A stretch of 64,000 nucleotides of DNA from assembly GCA_001828855.1 (NCBI GenBank), contig MHZT01000044.1:98202-162201 (forward strand), read 5' to 3'. The notes beneath the pieces are model-generated. The model ran no database searches. It worked only from the letters and a program-made list of their open reading frames with translations, and was not told the DNA's origin. Shown here one piece after another: positions 8,673 to 17,254 of this stretch (positions are counted from its first letter, which is position 1; each line of letters begins with the position of its first letter). Made by a program: the position numbers and the translations under genes. Source of the stretch: Rhodobacterales bacterium RIFCSPHIGHO2_02_FULL_62_130. GTDB lineage: Bacteria; Pseudomonadota; Alphaproteobacteria; Rhodobacterales; Rhodobacteraceae.

Positions 8673-9929
8673 ATGAAGATGAATTTGACCAAGACTGTCG
8701 CTGCAGGCGCCGTAAGCATTGCGGCCTTGATTGCAGGCGGCGGGGCGGCTTTTGCCGAGTGCGCGATTCAGGGGGCGGGATCGGTCCGCATTCTGTCCAA
8801 CGACTTCGAAGCGCTGCGTGTGGTGAATGATGCCGCAGCCACTTGTGCGACCGATACCGTCGCCATCACCGCCAACGCGACGGCGGAACACAAGAACATC
8901 CAGGGTCCGGCACTGACGGCCAATCCGGCGGAATATACCGTAGCGGTGGTTGCCAACAACTCGATCGTGCCGCTGCTGAATGACGGGCTGATTCGCCCGC
9001 TGGATGATCTGGTCGCACAATATGGTGCCTCGCTGCAGCCGAACCAACTGATCAAGATCGACGGCAAGGTGATGGCGATTGCGTTCATGGGCAACGGCCA
9101 GCACCTGTTCTACCGCAAGGACATTCTGGAAAAAGCCGGGCTGGACGTGCCGACATCCTATGAAGACATTCTGGCAGACGCACAGGTCATCAAGGACATG
9201 GGCCTGATGGAATACCCGCTGGCCGCTTCGAACAAACCGGGCTGGGATCTGGCGGCTGAGTTCGTGAATATGTATCTTGGCACCGGTGCTGAGTTCTTTG
9301 CAGCCGGAGCGGCCGATCTTGCGATCGACAACGACAGCGGTCGCAAAGTCTTGGAAACCATGCGCGCCATGACAGCGTTCATGAACCCCGATTACCTGAC
9401 CTATGACGCGAACGAATTGAACAAGGTCTGGGATGCGGGCAACGTCGCCTTCATGCAACAGTGGGGCTCGCTGGCCGGTGCTACCATCGATCCGGCAACC
9501 GCGAACCCCGAAGTTGCCGCCAATACCGGCTTTGCCGCAGCCCCGACCATCGGCGGCGGCACCACTCCGGCAGCGGCGCTGTGGTGGGACGGCTTTACCA
9601 TCGCACAGAACATCTCGGACGAGGACGCCGCCGCGTCCTTCCAAGCGATGGTGCATGGCATCAGCCCCGAAACAGTGGCAGCCCATCCCGATGCCGCAAC
9701 CTGGCTGGTGGCTGGCTATACCCCCGGCCCGGCGGCTGTTGGCGTGATCGGCAATGCGACGGGCGGAGCCAAGGCTTATCCGATGCAGCCCTATATGGGC
9801 CTGCTGCATACCGCCCTGTCGGCAGAGCTTGCGGACTTTATCGCTGGCAAGGAAGACGCGGATCAGGCGCTGAAAGACGTGAAAGCGGCCTATGACACCG
9901 CAGCCATGGAAGGCGGCTTCCTGAAGTAA
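8673..9929 (+). CDS. ABC sugar-type transporter, extracellular solute-binding protein
   Basis: A 418-residue periplasmic binding protein of the cluster D/family 1 type (SBP_bac_1). The signal peptide MKMNLTKTVAAGAVSIAALI ends near AFAE. Typical fold phrases are KVMAIAFMGNGQHLFYRKDILEKAG and AFMQQWGS. The start follows a CAGGGG ribosome site; an upstream in-frame codon would only add an unlikely leader overlapping the operator. A terminator-like stem-loop separates it from the permeases, which usually gives the binding protein higher expression. The ligand cannot be read from the sequence; the enzymes nearby suggest a polyol-like or modified C3-C6 compound. Confidence 0.9.
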   Translation: MKMNLTKTVAAGAVSIAALIAGGGAAFAECAIQGAGSVRILSNDFEALRVVNDAAATCATDTVAITANATAEHKNIQGPALTANPAEYTVAVVANNSIVPLLNDGLIRPLDDLVAQYGASLQPNQLIKIDGKVMAIAFMGNGQHLFYRKDILEKAGLDVPTSYEDILADAQVIKDMGLMEYPLAASNKPGWDLAAEFVNMYLGTGAEFFAAGAADLAIDNDSGRKVLETMRAMTAFMNPDYLTYDANELNKVWDAGNVAFMQQWGSLAGATIDPATANPEVAANTGFAAAPTIGGGTTPAAALWWDGFTIAQNISDEDAAASFQAMVHGISPETVAAHPDAATWLVAGYTPGPAAVGVIGNATGGAKAYPMQPYMGLLHTALSAELADFIAGKEDADQALKDVKAAYDTAAMEGGFLK

Positions 9930-9942
9930 CCTCCCCAGCCTT

Positions 9943-9974
9943 GCCCGGCCGCGTCAGGTGGCCGGGCATTTTTT
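9943..9974 (+). terminator. Intra-operon attenuating terminator
   Basis: GCCCGGCC and GGCCGGGC form an 8-bp GC stem with a 9-nt loop, followed by ATTTTTTC. It lies between the binding protein and the first permease, so only part of transcription would continue into the membrane components. Confidence 0.85.
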
Positions 9975-10031
9975 CTTGCGAGCCGCCACGTTTGCCCTGA
10001 ACACGGGGCGAAAGGACGCTTTGCGTTCACC

Positions 10032-10059
10032 CGGCCCTCCTCGAACGGCCCTCCTCGAA
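10032..10059 (+). repeat. 14-bp perfect tandem duplication
   Basis: CGGCCCTCCTCGAA occurs twice in a row just before the permease start at 10073. It changes the leader length between the terminator and the ribosome site. No known protein-binding motif is recognised. Confidence 0.7.
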
Positions 10060-10072
10060 CTGGATCGCCCCG

Positions 10073-11104
10073 ATGCCGCATCGCACCTTCTTTGCATTCA
10101 TCTTCCCTTCCATCCTTGCCATGCTGCTGTTCATCACGTTGCCGATCATTTCGGTGGCCATGCAGTCGCTTTTTGTTGAGCATCCCGCCGTCGTGACCGA
10201 GGTCGAGAATTGCGGCCCGTTTGGCTGCACGACCGAAACCAAGGTCGATACCGAAGCCATGGCCAAGCTGAAGGCAGATCAGCCGATGGGGGCTTTCGCG
10301 GGATTCTCCAACTATCTGAACCACAACCATCTGGCGGTGGATGATCTGCGCGCGATTTTCGGCGATAACCGTGGCATTGGCGATATCGTCGCCCGCGTGA
10401 TGAACCTGCCGTTTTACCGCGCGCTGGCCTTCACGCTGACCTATTGCTTTTTCGTCACCCCCTTTGCGATGGCCTTGGGCTTTTTCATCGCGCTGGCGGT
10501 GAACACCATGCCAAAGCTGCTGAAGGGTCCGGCGATTTTCGTCTCGATCCTGCCGATGATCATCACGCCTTTGGTGGGATCACTGATCCTTGCGTGGATG
10601 TTCAACCCGGCAGGCATTTTCGGCGCGACGCTACAATCCCTGACCGGAGACCCGACGCTGTCTCTGCGCGCCTCGCCGGTGCTGACATGGATCGTCATCC
10701 TGACCTACGGTGTCTGGACCAACGGGCCGTTCTCATTTGTGGTGTTCTATGCGGGCCTGCAAACCGTGCCGAAAGACACGCTGGAGTCGGCGCGGATCGA
10801 CGGAGCAACGCGCTGGCAGGCGACGCGCTTTGTCATCATCCCCCACCTGATGCCTTTGGCAACCTTTGTGGCGCTGGTGCAGTTGATGGATAACTTCCGC
10901 GTCTTTGAACCCATTGTCGGCTTTTCGGCCGAGGCCAATGCAACTTCGCTGAGTTGGCTGGTGTTCAACGATCTGGTCAGTCAGGACAGCCAGCAGTTCG
11001 GATCTGCCGCAGCGACCTCGGTCATCACCATTGTCGGCGTCTTGATCCTGTTGACTCCTGTCCTGATCCGCACATGGCGCGATTTTAACCGGAAGGCGGT
11101 GTAA
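10073..11104 (+). CDS. ABC sugar-type transporter permease 1
   Basis: A 343-residue MalF/UgpA-type permease with an N-terminal helix, six core helices and the EAA loop (DTLESARIDGATRWQATRFVIIP). An unusual periplasmic segment of about 75 residues after the first helix (residues 40-115) contains a CGPFGC pair that could form a disulfide. It precedes permease 2 by one base. With the second permease it forms the channel for the substrate captured by the upstream binding protein. Confidence 0.92.
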   Translation: MPHRTFFAFIFPSILAMLLFITLPIISVAMQSLFVEHPAVVTEVENCGPFGCTTETKVDTEAMAKLKADQPMGAFAGFSNYLNHNHLAVDDLRAIFGDNRGIGDIVARVMNLPFYRALAFTLTYCFFVTPFAMALGFFIALAVNTMPKLLKGPAIFVSILPMIITPLVGSLILAWMFNPAGIFGATLQSLTGDPTLSLRASPVLTWIVILTYGVWTNGPFSFVVFYAGLQTVPKDTLESARIDGATRWQATRFVIIPHLMPLATFVALVQLMDNFRVFEPIVGFSAEANATSLSWLVFNDLVSQDSQQFGSAAATSVITIVGVLILLTPVLIRTWRDFNRKAV

Positions 11105-11105
11105 G

Positions 11106-11975
11106 ATGAATGGTCAACCTTTGGGCCTGAAAACCCTGACAACCGCCTTTCTGACCCTCTGGCTTCTGGCTGCCGTATTCCCGTTTGCGTGGACGGTCTG
11201 GGGCAGCTTCAAGGTTGAGGCCGATTTCTTCTCGCGCCAATCGTGGTGGTTTGCCATCGAAGGCGTCCGCACCGTGCAGCAAACCGGCGGCACCTTCACG
11301 CTGGCCGGCTATGAAGGCGCTTGGGTGCAGAACGAATTCTGGAAAGCCGCGATCAACACCCTGATCGTGACGCTGTCGGTCACGACGATCTCGTTGGTGG
11401 TGGGGACGCTTGGCGGTTATGCGCTGGCAAGATCGGGCCACCGCTATGCGTTCTGGATTCTGATTGCGGCGCTGGTGTTCCGTGCCATGCCGCATATCAC
11501 GCTGGTGTCGGGTTATCTGCTGCCGTTCTTCCAGTTGAACATCTGGGGCTATCTGCCCACCACCATCATCGTGCTGGTCGCAATCAACCAGCCCTTCACC
11601 CTGTGGATGCTGCACAGCTTTTTCCTGTCGATCCCCAAGGATCTGGACGAAAGCGCACTGGTCGATGGCTGCACAAGGTTTCAGGCTTTCCGCATGGTCA
11701 TCATCCCCGTGATGTGGCCGGGTGTGATCACGACCGGCCTGTTCAGCTTTTTGCTGGGATATAACGACTTCGCGGTCACCTCGATGCTGCTGCGTCAGGA
11801 AAACCAGACCATGATCCCGAAAATCGCCTCCTTCCTTGGGTCCATCCAGAACGAAGGCAATGTGATGTTCGCTGTTGCCGCCGTTGTGTCGGCGACGGTC
11901 CCGCTCTTCATCCTCGTTCTTTTCTTCCAACGGCAGATTGTATCCGGCCTGACCGCCGGCGCCGTGAAAGGGTAA
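11106..11975 (+). CDS. ABC sugar-type transporter permease 2
   Basis: A 289-residue MalG/UgpE-type permease with six predicted helices and the EAA loop (DLDESALVDGCTRFQAFRMVIIPVMWPG). It is separated by 1 bp from permease 1 and by 3 bp from the ATPase gene, so the four importer genes are one operon. Confidence 0.92.
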   Translation: MNGQPLGLKTLTTAFLTLWLLAAVFPFAWTVWGSFKVEADFFSRQSWWFAIEGVRTVQQTGGTFTLAGYEGAWVQNEFWKAAINTLIVTLSVTTISLVVGTLGGYALARSGHRYAFWILIAALVFRAMPHITLVSGYLLPFFQLNIWGYLPTTIIVLVAINQPFTLWMLHSFFLSIPKDLDESALVDGCTRFQAFRMVIIPVMWPGVITTGLFSFLLGYNDFAVTSMLLRQENQTMIPKIASFLGSIQNEGNVMFAVAAVVSATVPLFILVLFFQRQIVSGLTAGAVKG

Positions 11976-11978
11976 ATC

Positions 11979-13028
11979 ATGGCACAAATCCGCCTCGTCA
12001 ATGTCTGCAAACGCTGGGGCGCCTATGTGGGCGTCGATAACTTCAACCTTGAAATCGCAGACTCCGAATTTCTGGTTCTGCTGGGGCCATCGGGCTGTGG
12101 CAAGACAACAACCATGCGGATGATCGCAGGGCTTGAGGAGTTGACCTCGGGCGAAATCTGGATCGGGGACAAGATGGTCAACCGGCTGGAGCCGAAAGAC
12201 CGCGATATCTCGATGGTGTTCCAAAGCTACGGGCTTTACCCGAACCTGTCGGTCTATGAAAACATCCGCTTTCCGCTGCGGGTCCGCAATATTCCCAAGG
12301 CCGAGCACCATGAACGGGTGATGCGGGCATCGGATATGGTGGAACTGGGGCCGTTCCTTGACCGCCGCCCCGCCGCCCTGTCAGGCGGCCAGCGTCAGCG
12401 GGTGGCCTTGGCGCGCGCCATCGTGCGCGAGCCGAACGCCTTTCTGATGGACGAACCGCTGTCCAACCTTGACGCCAAGCTACGTGTCTCGACACGGGCG
12501 CAGATCAAGAACCTGCACCACACCCTGAAAACCACCACGATCTATGTCACCCATGACCAGATCGAGGCGATGACGCTGGCCGACCGTGTGGTGGTGATGA
12601 ATCACGGCGTTGTGCAGCAGCTTGGCACCCCGACCGAAATTTACGACCGCCCCGCCAACACCTTTGTCGCAAGCTTTATCGGATCGCCGGCGATGAACCT
12701 GATTGCGGGTGAGGTTGTGGACGGCACCTTCCACGCCGAGGGGATGCAGATTGCAGGGCTGCGCGCGGTGGCCGGGCCTGTCACACTGGGCTTTCGGGCC
12801 GAGGATGCGCGGGTCGTCCACGAGGGCGGCGAAATCACTGCGCCCGTCTATTCGATGGAGCTTTTGGGCGATGCAACGCTGGTCTCGGTGCGGATCGGCA
12901 CAGCCCTTGTGGCGGTGCGTGCGCCCAAGGATTTCCGCATCGAGATCGGCGCGTCGATCCGCATGGCGGTCCCCCACGCCGCTGTCCACCTTTTTGACCA
13001 TGCCACTGGCGCAAGGCTTGATGTATGA
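11979..13028 (+). CDS. ABC sugar-type transporter ATPase (UgpC/MalK family)
   Basis: A 349-residue ATPase. Walker A is GPSGCGKTT, the signature is LSGGQRQR, Walker B is AFLMDEPLSNLD, and the H-loop is YVTHDQIEAMTLADR. The C-terminal third (from about residue 240) is a MalK-type TOBE regulatory domain, somewhat shorter than in E. coli UgpC. It is the last importer gene before the LacI regulator, about 60 bp upstream of it. Confidence 0.93.
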   Translation: MAQIRLVNVCKRWGAYVGVDNFNLEIADSEFLVLLGPSGCGKTTTMRMIAGLEELTSGEIWIGDKMVNRLEPKDRDISMVFQSYGLYPNLSVYENIRFPLRVRNIPKAEHHERVMRASDMVELGPFLDRRPAALSGGQRQRVALARAIVREPNAFLMDEPLSNLDAKLRVSTRAQIKNLHHTLKTTTIYVTHDQIEAMTLADRVVVMNHGVVQQLGTPTEIYDRPANTFVASFIGSPAMNLIAGEVVDGTFHAEGMQIAGLRAVAGPVTLGFRAEDARVVHEGGEITAPVYSMELLGDATLVSVRIGTALVAVRAPKDFRIEIGASIRMAVPHAAVHLFDHATGARLDV

Positions 13029-13088
13029 AAGGGTTGCCCGCCCCAGCGGCTTTGTCGCAAATTGGGTGCGGGCATAGGGAGAGTTCGG

Positions 13089-14108
13089 TTGGCCAATGAG
13101 AAAGTCACATCGCTGGAGGTTGCCGCCTTGGCAGGTGTCAGCCAATCTGCGGTCAGCCGCGTTTTCACGCCCGGCTCCTCGGTAAGCCAGAAAACCGCCG
13201 ACAAGGTGCGTGCTGCGGCGGCCCAGCTTGGCTATCGCCCCAATGTGCTGGCGCGATCACTCAAATCCGGCAAAAGCCGGATCATTGGCTTGGTCGTGGC
13301 CTATCTGGAGAACTACTTCTACCCCGAAATGGTAGAGCGGCTTTCGACCGAATTGCAGAAGGTCGGCTATCATGTGCTGATCTTTCTTGCGCCTGTAGCT
13401 TCGGTCAATGTGGATCAGGTCATTCGGGAAATTCTTGATTATCAAGTGGATGGCATTGTGATGGCCTCGGTCTCGATGTCATCCGAACTGGCAGCACGCT
13501 GTGCGGCCACGGGGATTCCGGTTGTTCTGTTCAACCGCGCCCACGCCGACAAGAATCTGTCCTCTGTCACCTCGGACAACTTTGCGGGCGGCAAGGCGCT
13601 GGCGGATTACCTCTGCTCGCTCGGGCATCAGCGCATCGCCTATATTGCCGGTTTCGCTGGCGCCTCGACCCAAGCTGACCGTGAGGCGGGGTTTCGTGCA
13701 GGGCTGGCCGAGGCAGGGCAAGAATTATTCGCCCGCGCTGATGGCAATTTCGACTATGCCACCGCTCAGGCCGCCGCGCGCGAGTTGTTTGCCACCTCAC
13801 GCCGCCCCGATGCGGTTTTTGTCGCCAATGACCATATGGCCTTTGCGGTAATGGATGTGCTGCGCTTCGAACTGGGGCTGCGCGTGCCAGAGGATGTTTC
13901 CGTTGTGGGCTTTGACGATGTGCCGCCCGCCGCATGGCCTGCCTATAACCTGACGACCTTCCGCCAGCGGGTTGACCAGATGGTCGCCGAAACCGTCACC
14001 ATGTTGACCACTTGGATCGCAGCCGACCAGCCCGAAGTTGCCCGCGTGGTGCTGTCAGGCGAGTTGGTGATCCGTGGCTCGACCCGCCGCCATGGAACCA
14101 CCCGATGA
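13089..14108 (+). CDS. LacI-family transcriptional regulator
   Basis: A 339-residue repressor. The N-terminal LacI HTH (VTSLEVAALAGVSQSAVSRVF) and hinge (PNVLARSLKSGKS) are followed by a periplasmic-binding-like effector domain. I place the start at the TTG at 13089, because AGGGAG lies 8 bp upstream and the HTH begins immediately after; a TTG at 13062 would add nine residues. It lies directly after the importer genes and is probably the repressor for the five TTGCAwwCGTATkCAA-like sites. Its stop overlaps the small AtzG-like gene (ATGA). Confidence 0.92.
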   Translation: MANEKVTSLEVAALAGVSQSAVSRVFTPGSSVSQKTADKVRAAAAQLGYRPNVLARSLKSGKSRIIGLVVAYLENYFYPEMVERLSTELQKVGYHVLIFLAPVASVNVDQVIREILDYQVDGIVMASVSMSSELAARCAATGIPVVLFNRAHADKNLSSVTSDNFAGGKALADYLCSLGHQRIAYIAGFAGASTQADREAGFRAGLAEAGQELFARADGNFDYATAQAAARELFATSRRPDAVFVANDHMAFAVMDVLRFELGLRVPEDVSVVGFDDVPPAAWPAYNLTTFRQRVDQMVAETVTMLTTWIAADQPEVARVVLSGELVIRGSTRRHGTTR

Positions 14109-14248
14109 CCGAAGCCGATTTCCGCGCCCGCCTTGCAGCCTTGGGAATAGAACTTGATGCTCATGCCTTTGCCGCAGCCTTCAAGGGCGCGCAGCATTTG
14201 CGGGCCGAGGTTGCCAAGATTGACGCCTATCTGGCCGCAAAAGCATGA
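14105..14248 (+). CDS. AtzG-like small amidase subunit (DUF4089 type)
   Basis: A 47-residue protein, overlapped at both ends by ATGA junctions with the LacI gene and the amidase gene. Its sequence (MTEADFRARLAALGIEL...FKGAQHLRAEVAKIDAYL) resembles the short helical GatC/AtzG-like partner that accompanies AtzE amidases. AtzG is needed for AtzE to fold and work in Pseudomonas ADP. Translation is almost certainly coupled to the downstream amidase, supporting a complex. It is shorter than AtzG itself (about 68 residues). Confidence 0.72.
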   Translation: MTEADFRARLAALGIELDAHAFAAAFKGAQHLRAEVAKIDAYLAAKA

Positions 14249-15603
14249 CCGATCCGGCCGATTATTCGATTCCCGAAGCCGCCTTGGCGCTGCGCGAAGG
14301 CAGATTGACTGCGCGGCAACTGGTGACTGCTGCGCTGGACCGGATCGCGCAGCGCAACGACCGGCTACACGCCTTCACCCATCTGAACCCTGATGCTCTG
14401 GCCGAAGCTGACCGCGCCGATGCCATGCTGGCCGCAGGTGCTGCCCCCCCCTTGTGCGGGATTCCGGTTGCCGTGAAAGACCTGATTGACGTGGGCGGAC
14501 TGCCTGCCACCAGTGGCTCTGCCGTGCTGTCGGGGCGGATTGCCGCCGCGGATGCCGATGCCGTAGCGCAGTTGCGCGCACAAGGCGCTGTGATCCTTGG
14601 CAAACTTGCCACCTATGAATTCGCCATGGTCGGCCCCGACCTGAACTTGCCCGATCCGCCCGCCCGCAATCCATGGAATTTGAACCATATCACCGGCGGA
14701 TCGTCCTCGGGGTCGGCCAGTGCTGTGGCAGGGGGGCTTGTGCGGTTGGCCCTTGGCACCGATACCGGCGGCTCTATCCGAAGCCCCTCGGCCTATTGCG
14801 GCTGCGTCGGGCTGAAACCCAGTTATGACCGCGTTTCCCGTGCCGGAGCCTTCCCCCTCTCGCCCGCGCTGGATCACACCGGCCCGCTGGCCGCAACGGT
14901 CGAAGAGGCCGCGCTTGCCCTTGACGCGATGACAGCAGCGCCGAACGATTGGCGCCCCGCCAGCGCCCGCCTTGATCGCGGCGCAGAGGGCTTGCGGATC
15001 GGCTATGCCCGCGACTGGTTCGCGCAAGACCTACAGGCAAGCCCCGCCCTGATCCGCGCCATGGACGATGCCGCCGCCAGCTTTTCCATGCTTGGGGCCA
15101 GTATCACCCCAGTATCGCTACCCGACTACGGCATGTTCGAGGCCGCTGGCTCGGTCATTCTGCATGCCGAGGCGCTGGCCGAACACCTGTCACTGATCCG
15201 CGACCACCTGCCGCGTTATGGCCGGCCCGTGCTGCAATGCCTTGCCTTCGGAACCGCGGTCGATGCCGAAGATGTTCAGCGCGCCCGTATGGCGCAAGCC
15301 TGCCTGACCCAAGACATGCTGGCGGCGATGGCACCTTTTGATCTGGTGATTACGGCCACCACACTGACCCCTGCCCTGCCTTTCTCGGCCTTCGACGGGG
15401 AAAAGGCCGTCTGGACGCCGATGCGGACCATCCCTTTCAACGTCACAGGCCAACCGGTGCTGTCGGTTCCGGTGGGCTTTGACGGCGATCTGCCGCTGGG
15501 GATGCAGATTATCGGGCGCAGGGGCGACGAAGACCTGATTTGCGCCGCCGGTAATGCCTTTGAGCGGGCGACAGACCATTCGGTCCAGCGCCCGCCGCTT
15601 TGA
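14245..15603 (+). CDS. AtzE-like amidase (amidase signature family)
   Basis: A 452-residue amidase. The Ser-cisSer-Lys triad is visible as AVKDLID (Lys near residue 77), GGSSSGSA (cis-Ser) and TDTGGSIRSP (nucleophile). The coupled small AtzG-like gene and overall pattern place it near AtzE/GatA-type hydrolases, which cleave amide bonds of small molecules such as carboxybiuret. It ends in a convergent terminator before hisD-like gene 1. Its presence suggests the imported compound, or a breakdown product, contains an amide. Confidence 0.88.
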   Translation: MTDPADYSIPEAALALREGRLTARQLVTAALDRIAQRNDRLHAFTHLNPDALAEADRADAMLAAGAAPPLCGIPVAVKDLIDVGGLPATSGSAVLSGRIAAADADAVAQLRAQGAVILGKLATYEFAMVGPDLNLPDPPARNPWNLNHITGGSSSGSASAVAGGLVRLALGTDTGGSIRSPSAYCGCVGLKPSYDRVSRAGAFPLSPALDHTGPLAATVEEAALALDAMTAAPNDWRPASARLDRGAEGLRIGYARDWFAQDLQASPALIRAMDDAAASFSMLGASITPVSLPDYGMFEAAGSVILHAEALAEHLSLIRDHLPRYGRPVLQCLAFGTAVDAEDVQRARMAQACLTQDMLAAMAPFDLVITATTLTPALPFSAFDGEKAVWTPMRTIPFNVTGQPVLSVPVGFDGDLPLGMQIIGRRGDEDLICAAGNAFERATDHSVQRPPL

Positions 15604-15651
15604 TTTCCTCTTGGCTCGAGCTTAGCTGACATAACCACATTGGCCTGCCGA

Positions 15652-15678
15652 TGCGGTCAGGGGCTGGCCCTGACCGCA
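15652..15678. terminator. Bidirectional stem-loop between convergent genes
   Basis: TGCGGTCAGGG and CCCTGACCGCA form a perfect 11-bp stem with the loop GCTGG, between the amidase and the convergent hisD-like gene. No T-tract follows on either strand, so it could be a weak terminator or an RNA end-protecting hairpin. Confidence 0.6.
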
Positions 15679-15700
15679 GGTTCAAGATTAGCCGCGCAGG

Positions 15701-16996
15701 TTAGCGCACCTGCATCCGGTCCAGCCGCAATTGTGCCGCGCGGCGGTGGCCTTCCAGGCCTTCGCTTGCGGCTTGGCGGGCGGCAGGCGGAGCAACTGCC
15801 TCGACCCCATGCGGCTCAAGCCATTGATGGGTAGCGATTTTCACATAGGCCCCCACCCATAGCCCGCCTGTATAGCGCCCTGCGGCCATCGTGGGCAAAG
15901 TATGATTGGTGCCGGAACATTTGTCGGAATAGACCACGCTGGCAAGTTCGCCGATGAACAGCGACCCGTAATTCCGCAGCTTTTTGGCAAAGCCATGTGG
16001 ATCGGCAGTATGGACCTGCAAATGCTCGGCGGCGATGAAATCCGAATAGGCGATCATCGCGGCCTCGTCTTCGCACACCGCAATCTCGCCATAATCGCGC
16101 CATGCAGGGGCTGCGACATGGGCGGTCGATAGAGTGGCAAGCTGCTTTTCAACCTCGGCCACCACGGCTTCGGCCAAGGGGCGGTGCGTTGTGATCAGGC
16201 CAACCCGCGTGCGAACATCATGTTCAGCCTGTGCCAGAAGGTCGGTTGCGATCATTTCGGCATCGCCGGTCGCGTCGGCAAGGATGTAGATCTCGGACGG
16301 CCCTGCAAGCTGATCGATCCCTACCGGACCGAACACCTGCCGCTTTGCCTCGTTCACAAAAGCATTGCCCGGCCCCATGATCTTCATCACAGCAGGCACG
16401 GTTTCGGTGCCATAGGCCATCGCCGCAATCGCCTGTGCGCCGCCGATGCGGAAAATCCGGTCCGCTCCCGACAGGTGACAACCCGCAACCATAGCGATAT
16501 GCGCGTTGGGCGGCAGACAAGCGATCACCTCGGACACTCCGGCAACCTTGGCCGGAACGATGGTCATGATCGGGGCCGACAACAACGGGAACCGCCCGCC
16601 CGGCACATAGCAGCCGACACGGTCGATCGGAATCACCCGATGCCCCATGAACACCCCCGGAAGCGCCTCGATATCCAGAGGCAGAATCGTCGCAAGCTGC
16701 GCCTCGGCAAAGCGACGAACGTTGGCAATGGCGAATTCGGTGTCCTTGCGGGTCTGCGGATCAAGGGCCGCCACGGCAGCCTCGCGCTCGGCCTGCGTAA
16801 CTTCGAACACCTGCAGATCCGATTGGTCGAACTTGGCGGAATATTCCCGCACTGCAACATCACCACGGGTTTTTACATCGGCAAGGATCGTCGCAACCAG
16901 TTCGGCAACCGGCTTGTTGTCAGCATCGGCATTGCGGGTTGGAGCCTTGAGCCAAGCAACCTTGGCGGCGGGAAAGGGTTCTGGCAGATTTGACAT
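15701..16996 (-). CDS. Histidinol-dehydrogenase-like enzyme 1
   Basis: A 431-residue HisD-family protein ([60 protein letters not shown]). HisD enzymes oxidise a primary alcohol to an acid through two NAD steps. This copy is away from histidine genes, divergent from a second HisD-like gene, with LacI-type operators between them. This points to a catabolic alcohol dehydrogenase role, as known for the HisD-like HpsN acting on sulfopropanediol. The two copies differ strongly, so they are not a recent duplication. Confidence 0.85.
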   Translation of the reverse strand: MSNLPEPFPAAKVAWLKAPTRNADADNKPVAELVATILADVKTRGDVAVREYSAKFDQSDLQVFEVTQAEREAAVAALDPQTRKDTEFAIANVRRFAEAQLATILPLDIEALPGVFMGHRVIPIDRVGCYVPGGRFPLLSAPIMTIVPAKVAGVSEVIACLPPNAHIAMVAGCHLSGADRIFRIGGAQAIAAMAYGTETVPAVMKIMGPGNAFVNEAKRQVFGPVGIDQLAGPSEIYILADATGDAEMIATDLLAQAEHDVRTRVGLITTHRPLAEAVVAEVEKQLATLSTAHVAAPAWRDYGEIAVCEDEAAMIAYSDFIAAEHLQVHTADPHGFAKKLRNYGSLFIGELASVVYSDKCSGTNHTLPTMAAGRYTGGLWVGAYVKIATHQWLEPHGVEAVAPPAARQAASEGLEGHRRAAQLRLDRMQVR

Positions 16997-17054
16997 AGGA
17001 CGCTCCGTTCTGGCCTGTGTGCGGTATGACTATTGGGGCGGAATATATGGCATA

Positions 17055-17070
17055 ATGCATACGATTGCAA
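17055..17070. promoter_or_regulatory. LacI-type operator between the two hisD-like genes (left)
   Basis: ATGCATACGATTGCAA is the reverse-orientation match of the operator at 8561 (14 of 16 bases identical on the opposite strand). It lies 59 bp upstream of hisD-like gene 1. A weaker half-site (GGCATACGTACAA) follows at 17153-17165. Confidence 0.75.
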
Positions 17071-17225
17071 AGATAAGTTTGCCCAATCTCCAAAACGCCG
17101 ACCCTTCAGCCAATTTATAACGGGAAAACAATCGCTTGTCGCGCCTTCTAGCGGCATACGTACAAATATTTCACTTAGCCCAGCACAAGACACTTGCCAT
17201 ACCCTCGCAGTTTGCCCTATCCATG

Positions 17226-17241
17226 TTGCAAACGTATTCAA
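17226..17241. promoter_or_regulatory. LacI-type operator upstream of hisD-like gene 2
   Basis: TTGCAAACGTATTCAA matches the TTGCAwwCGTATkCAA consensus. It ends 13 bp before the start codon of hisD-like gene 2, so a bound repressor would cover the promoter or transcription start of the whole 17.3-23.0 kb enzyme operon. Confidence 0.75.
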
Positions 17242-17254
17242 GCCGGGGGAAAAG

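Noticed and set aside
17153..17165. A sixth LacI-type operator (GGCATACGTACAA)
   Set aside because: Only one half matches; kept as a weak half-site in the note on 17055-17070.
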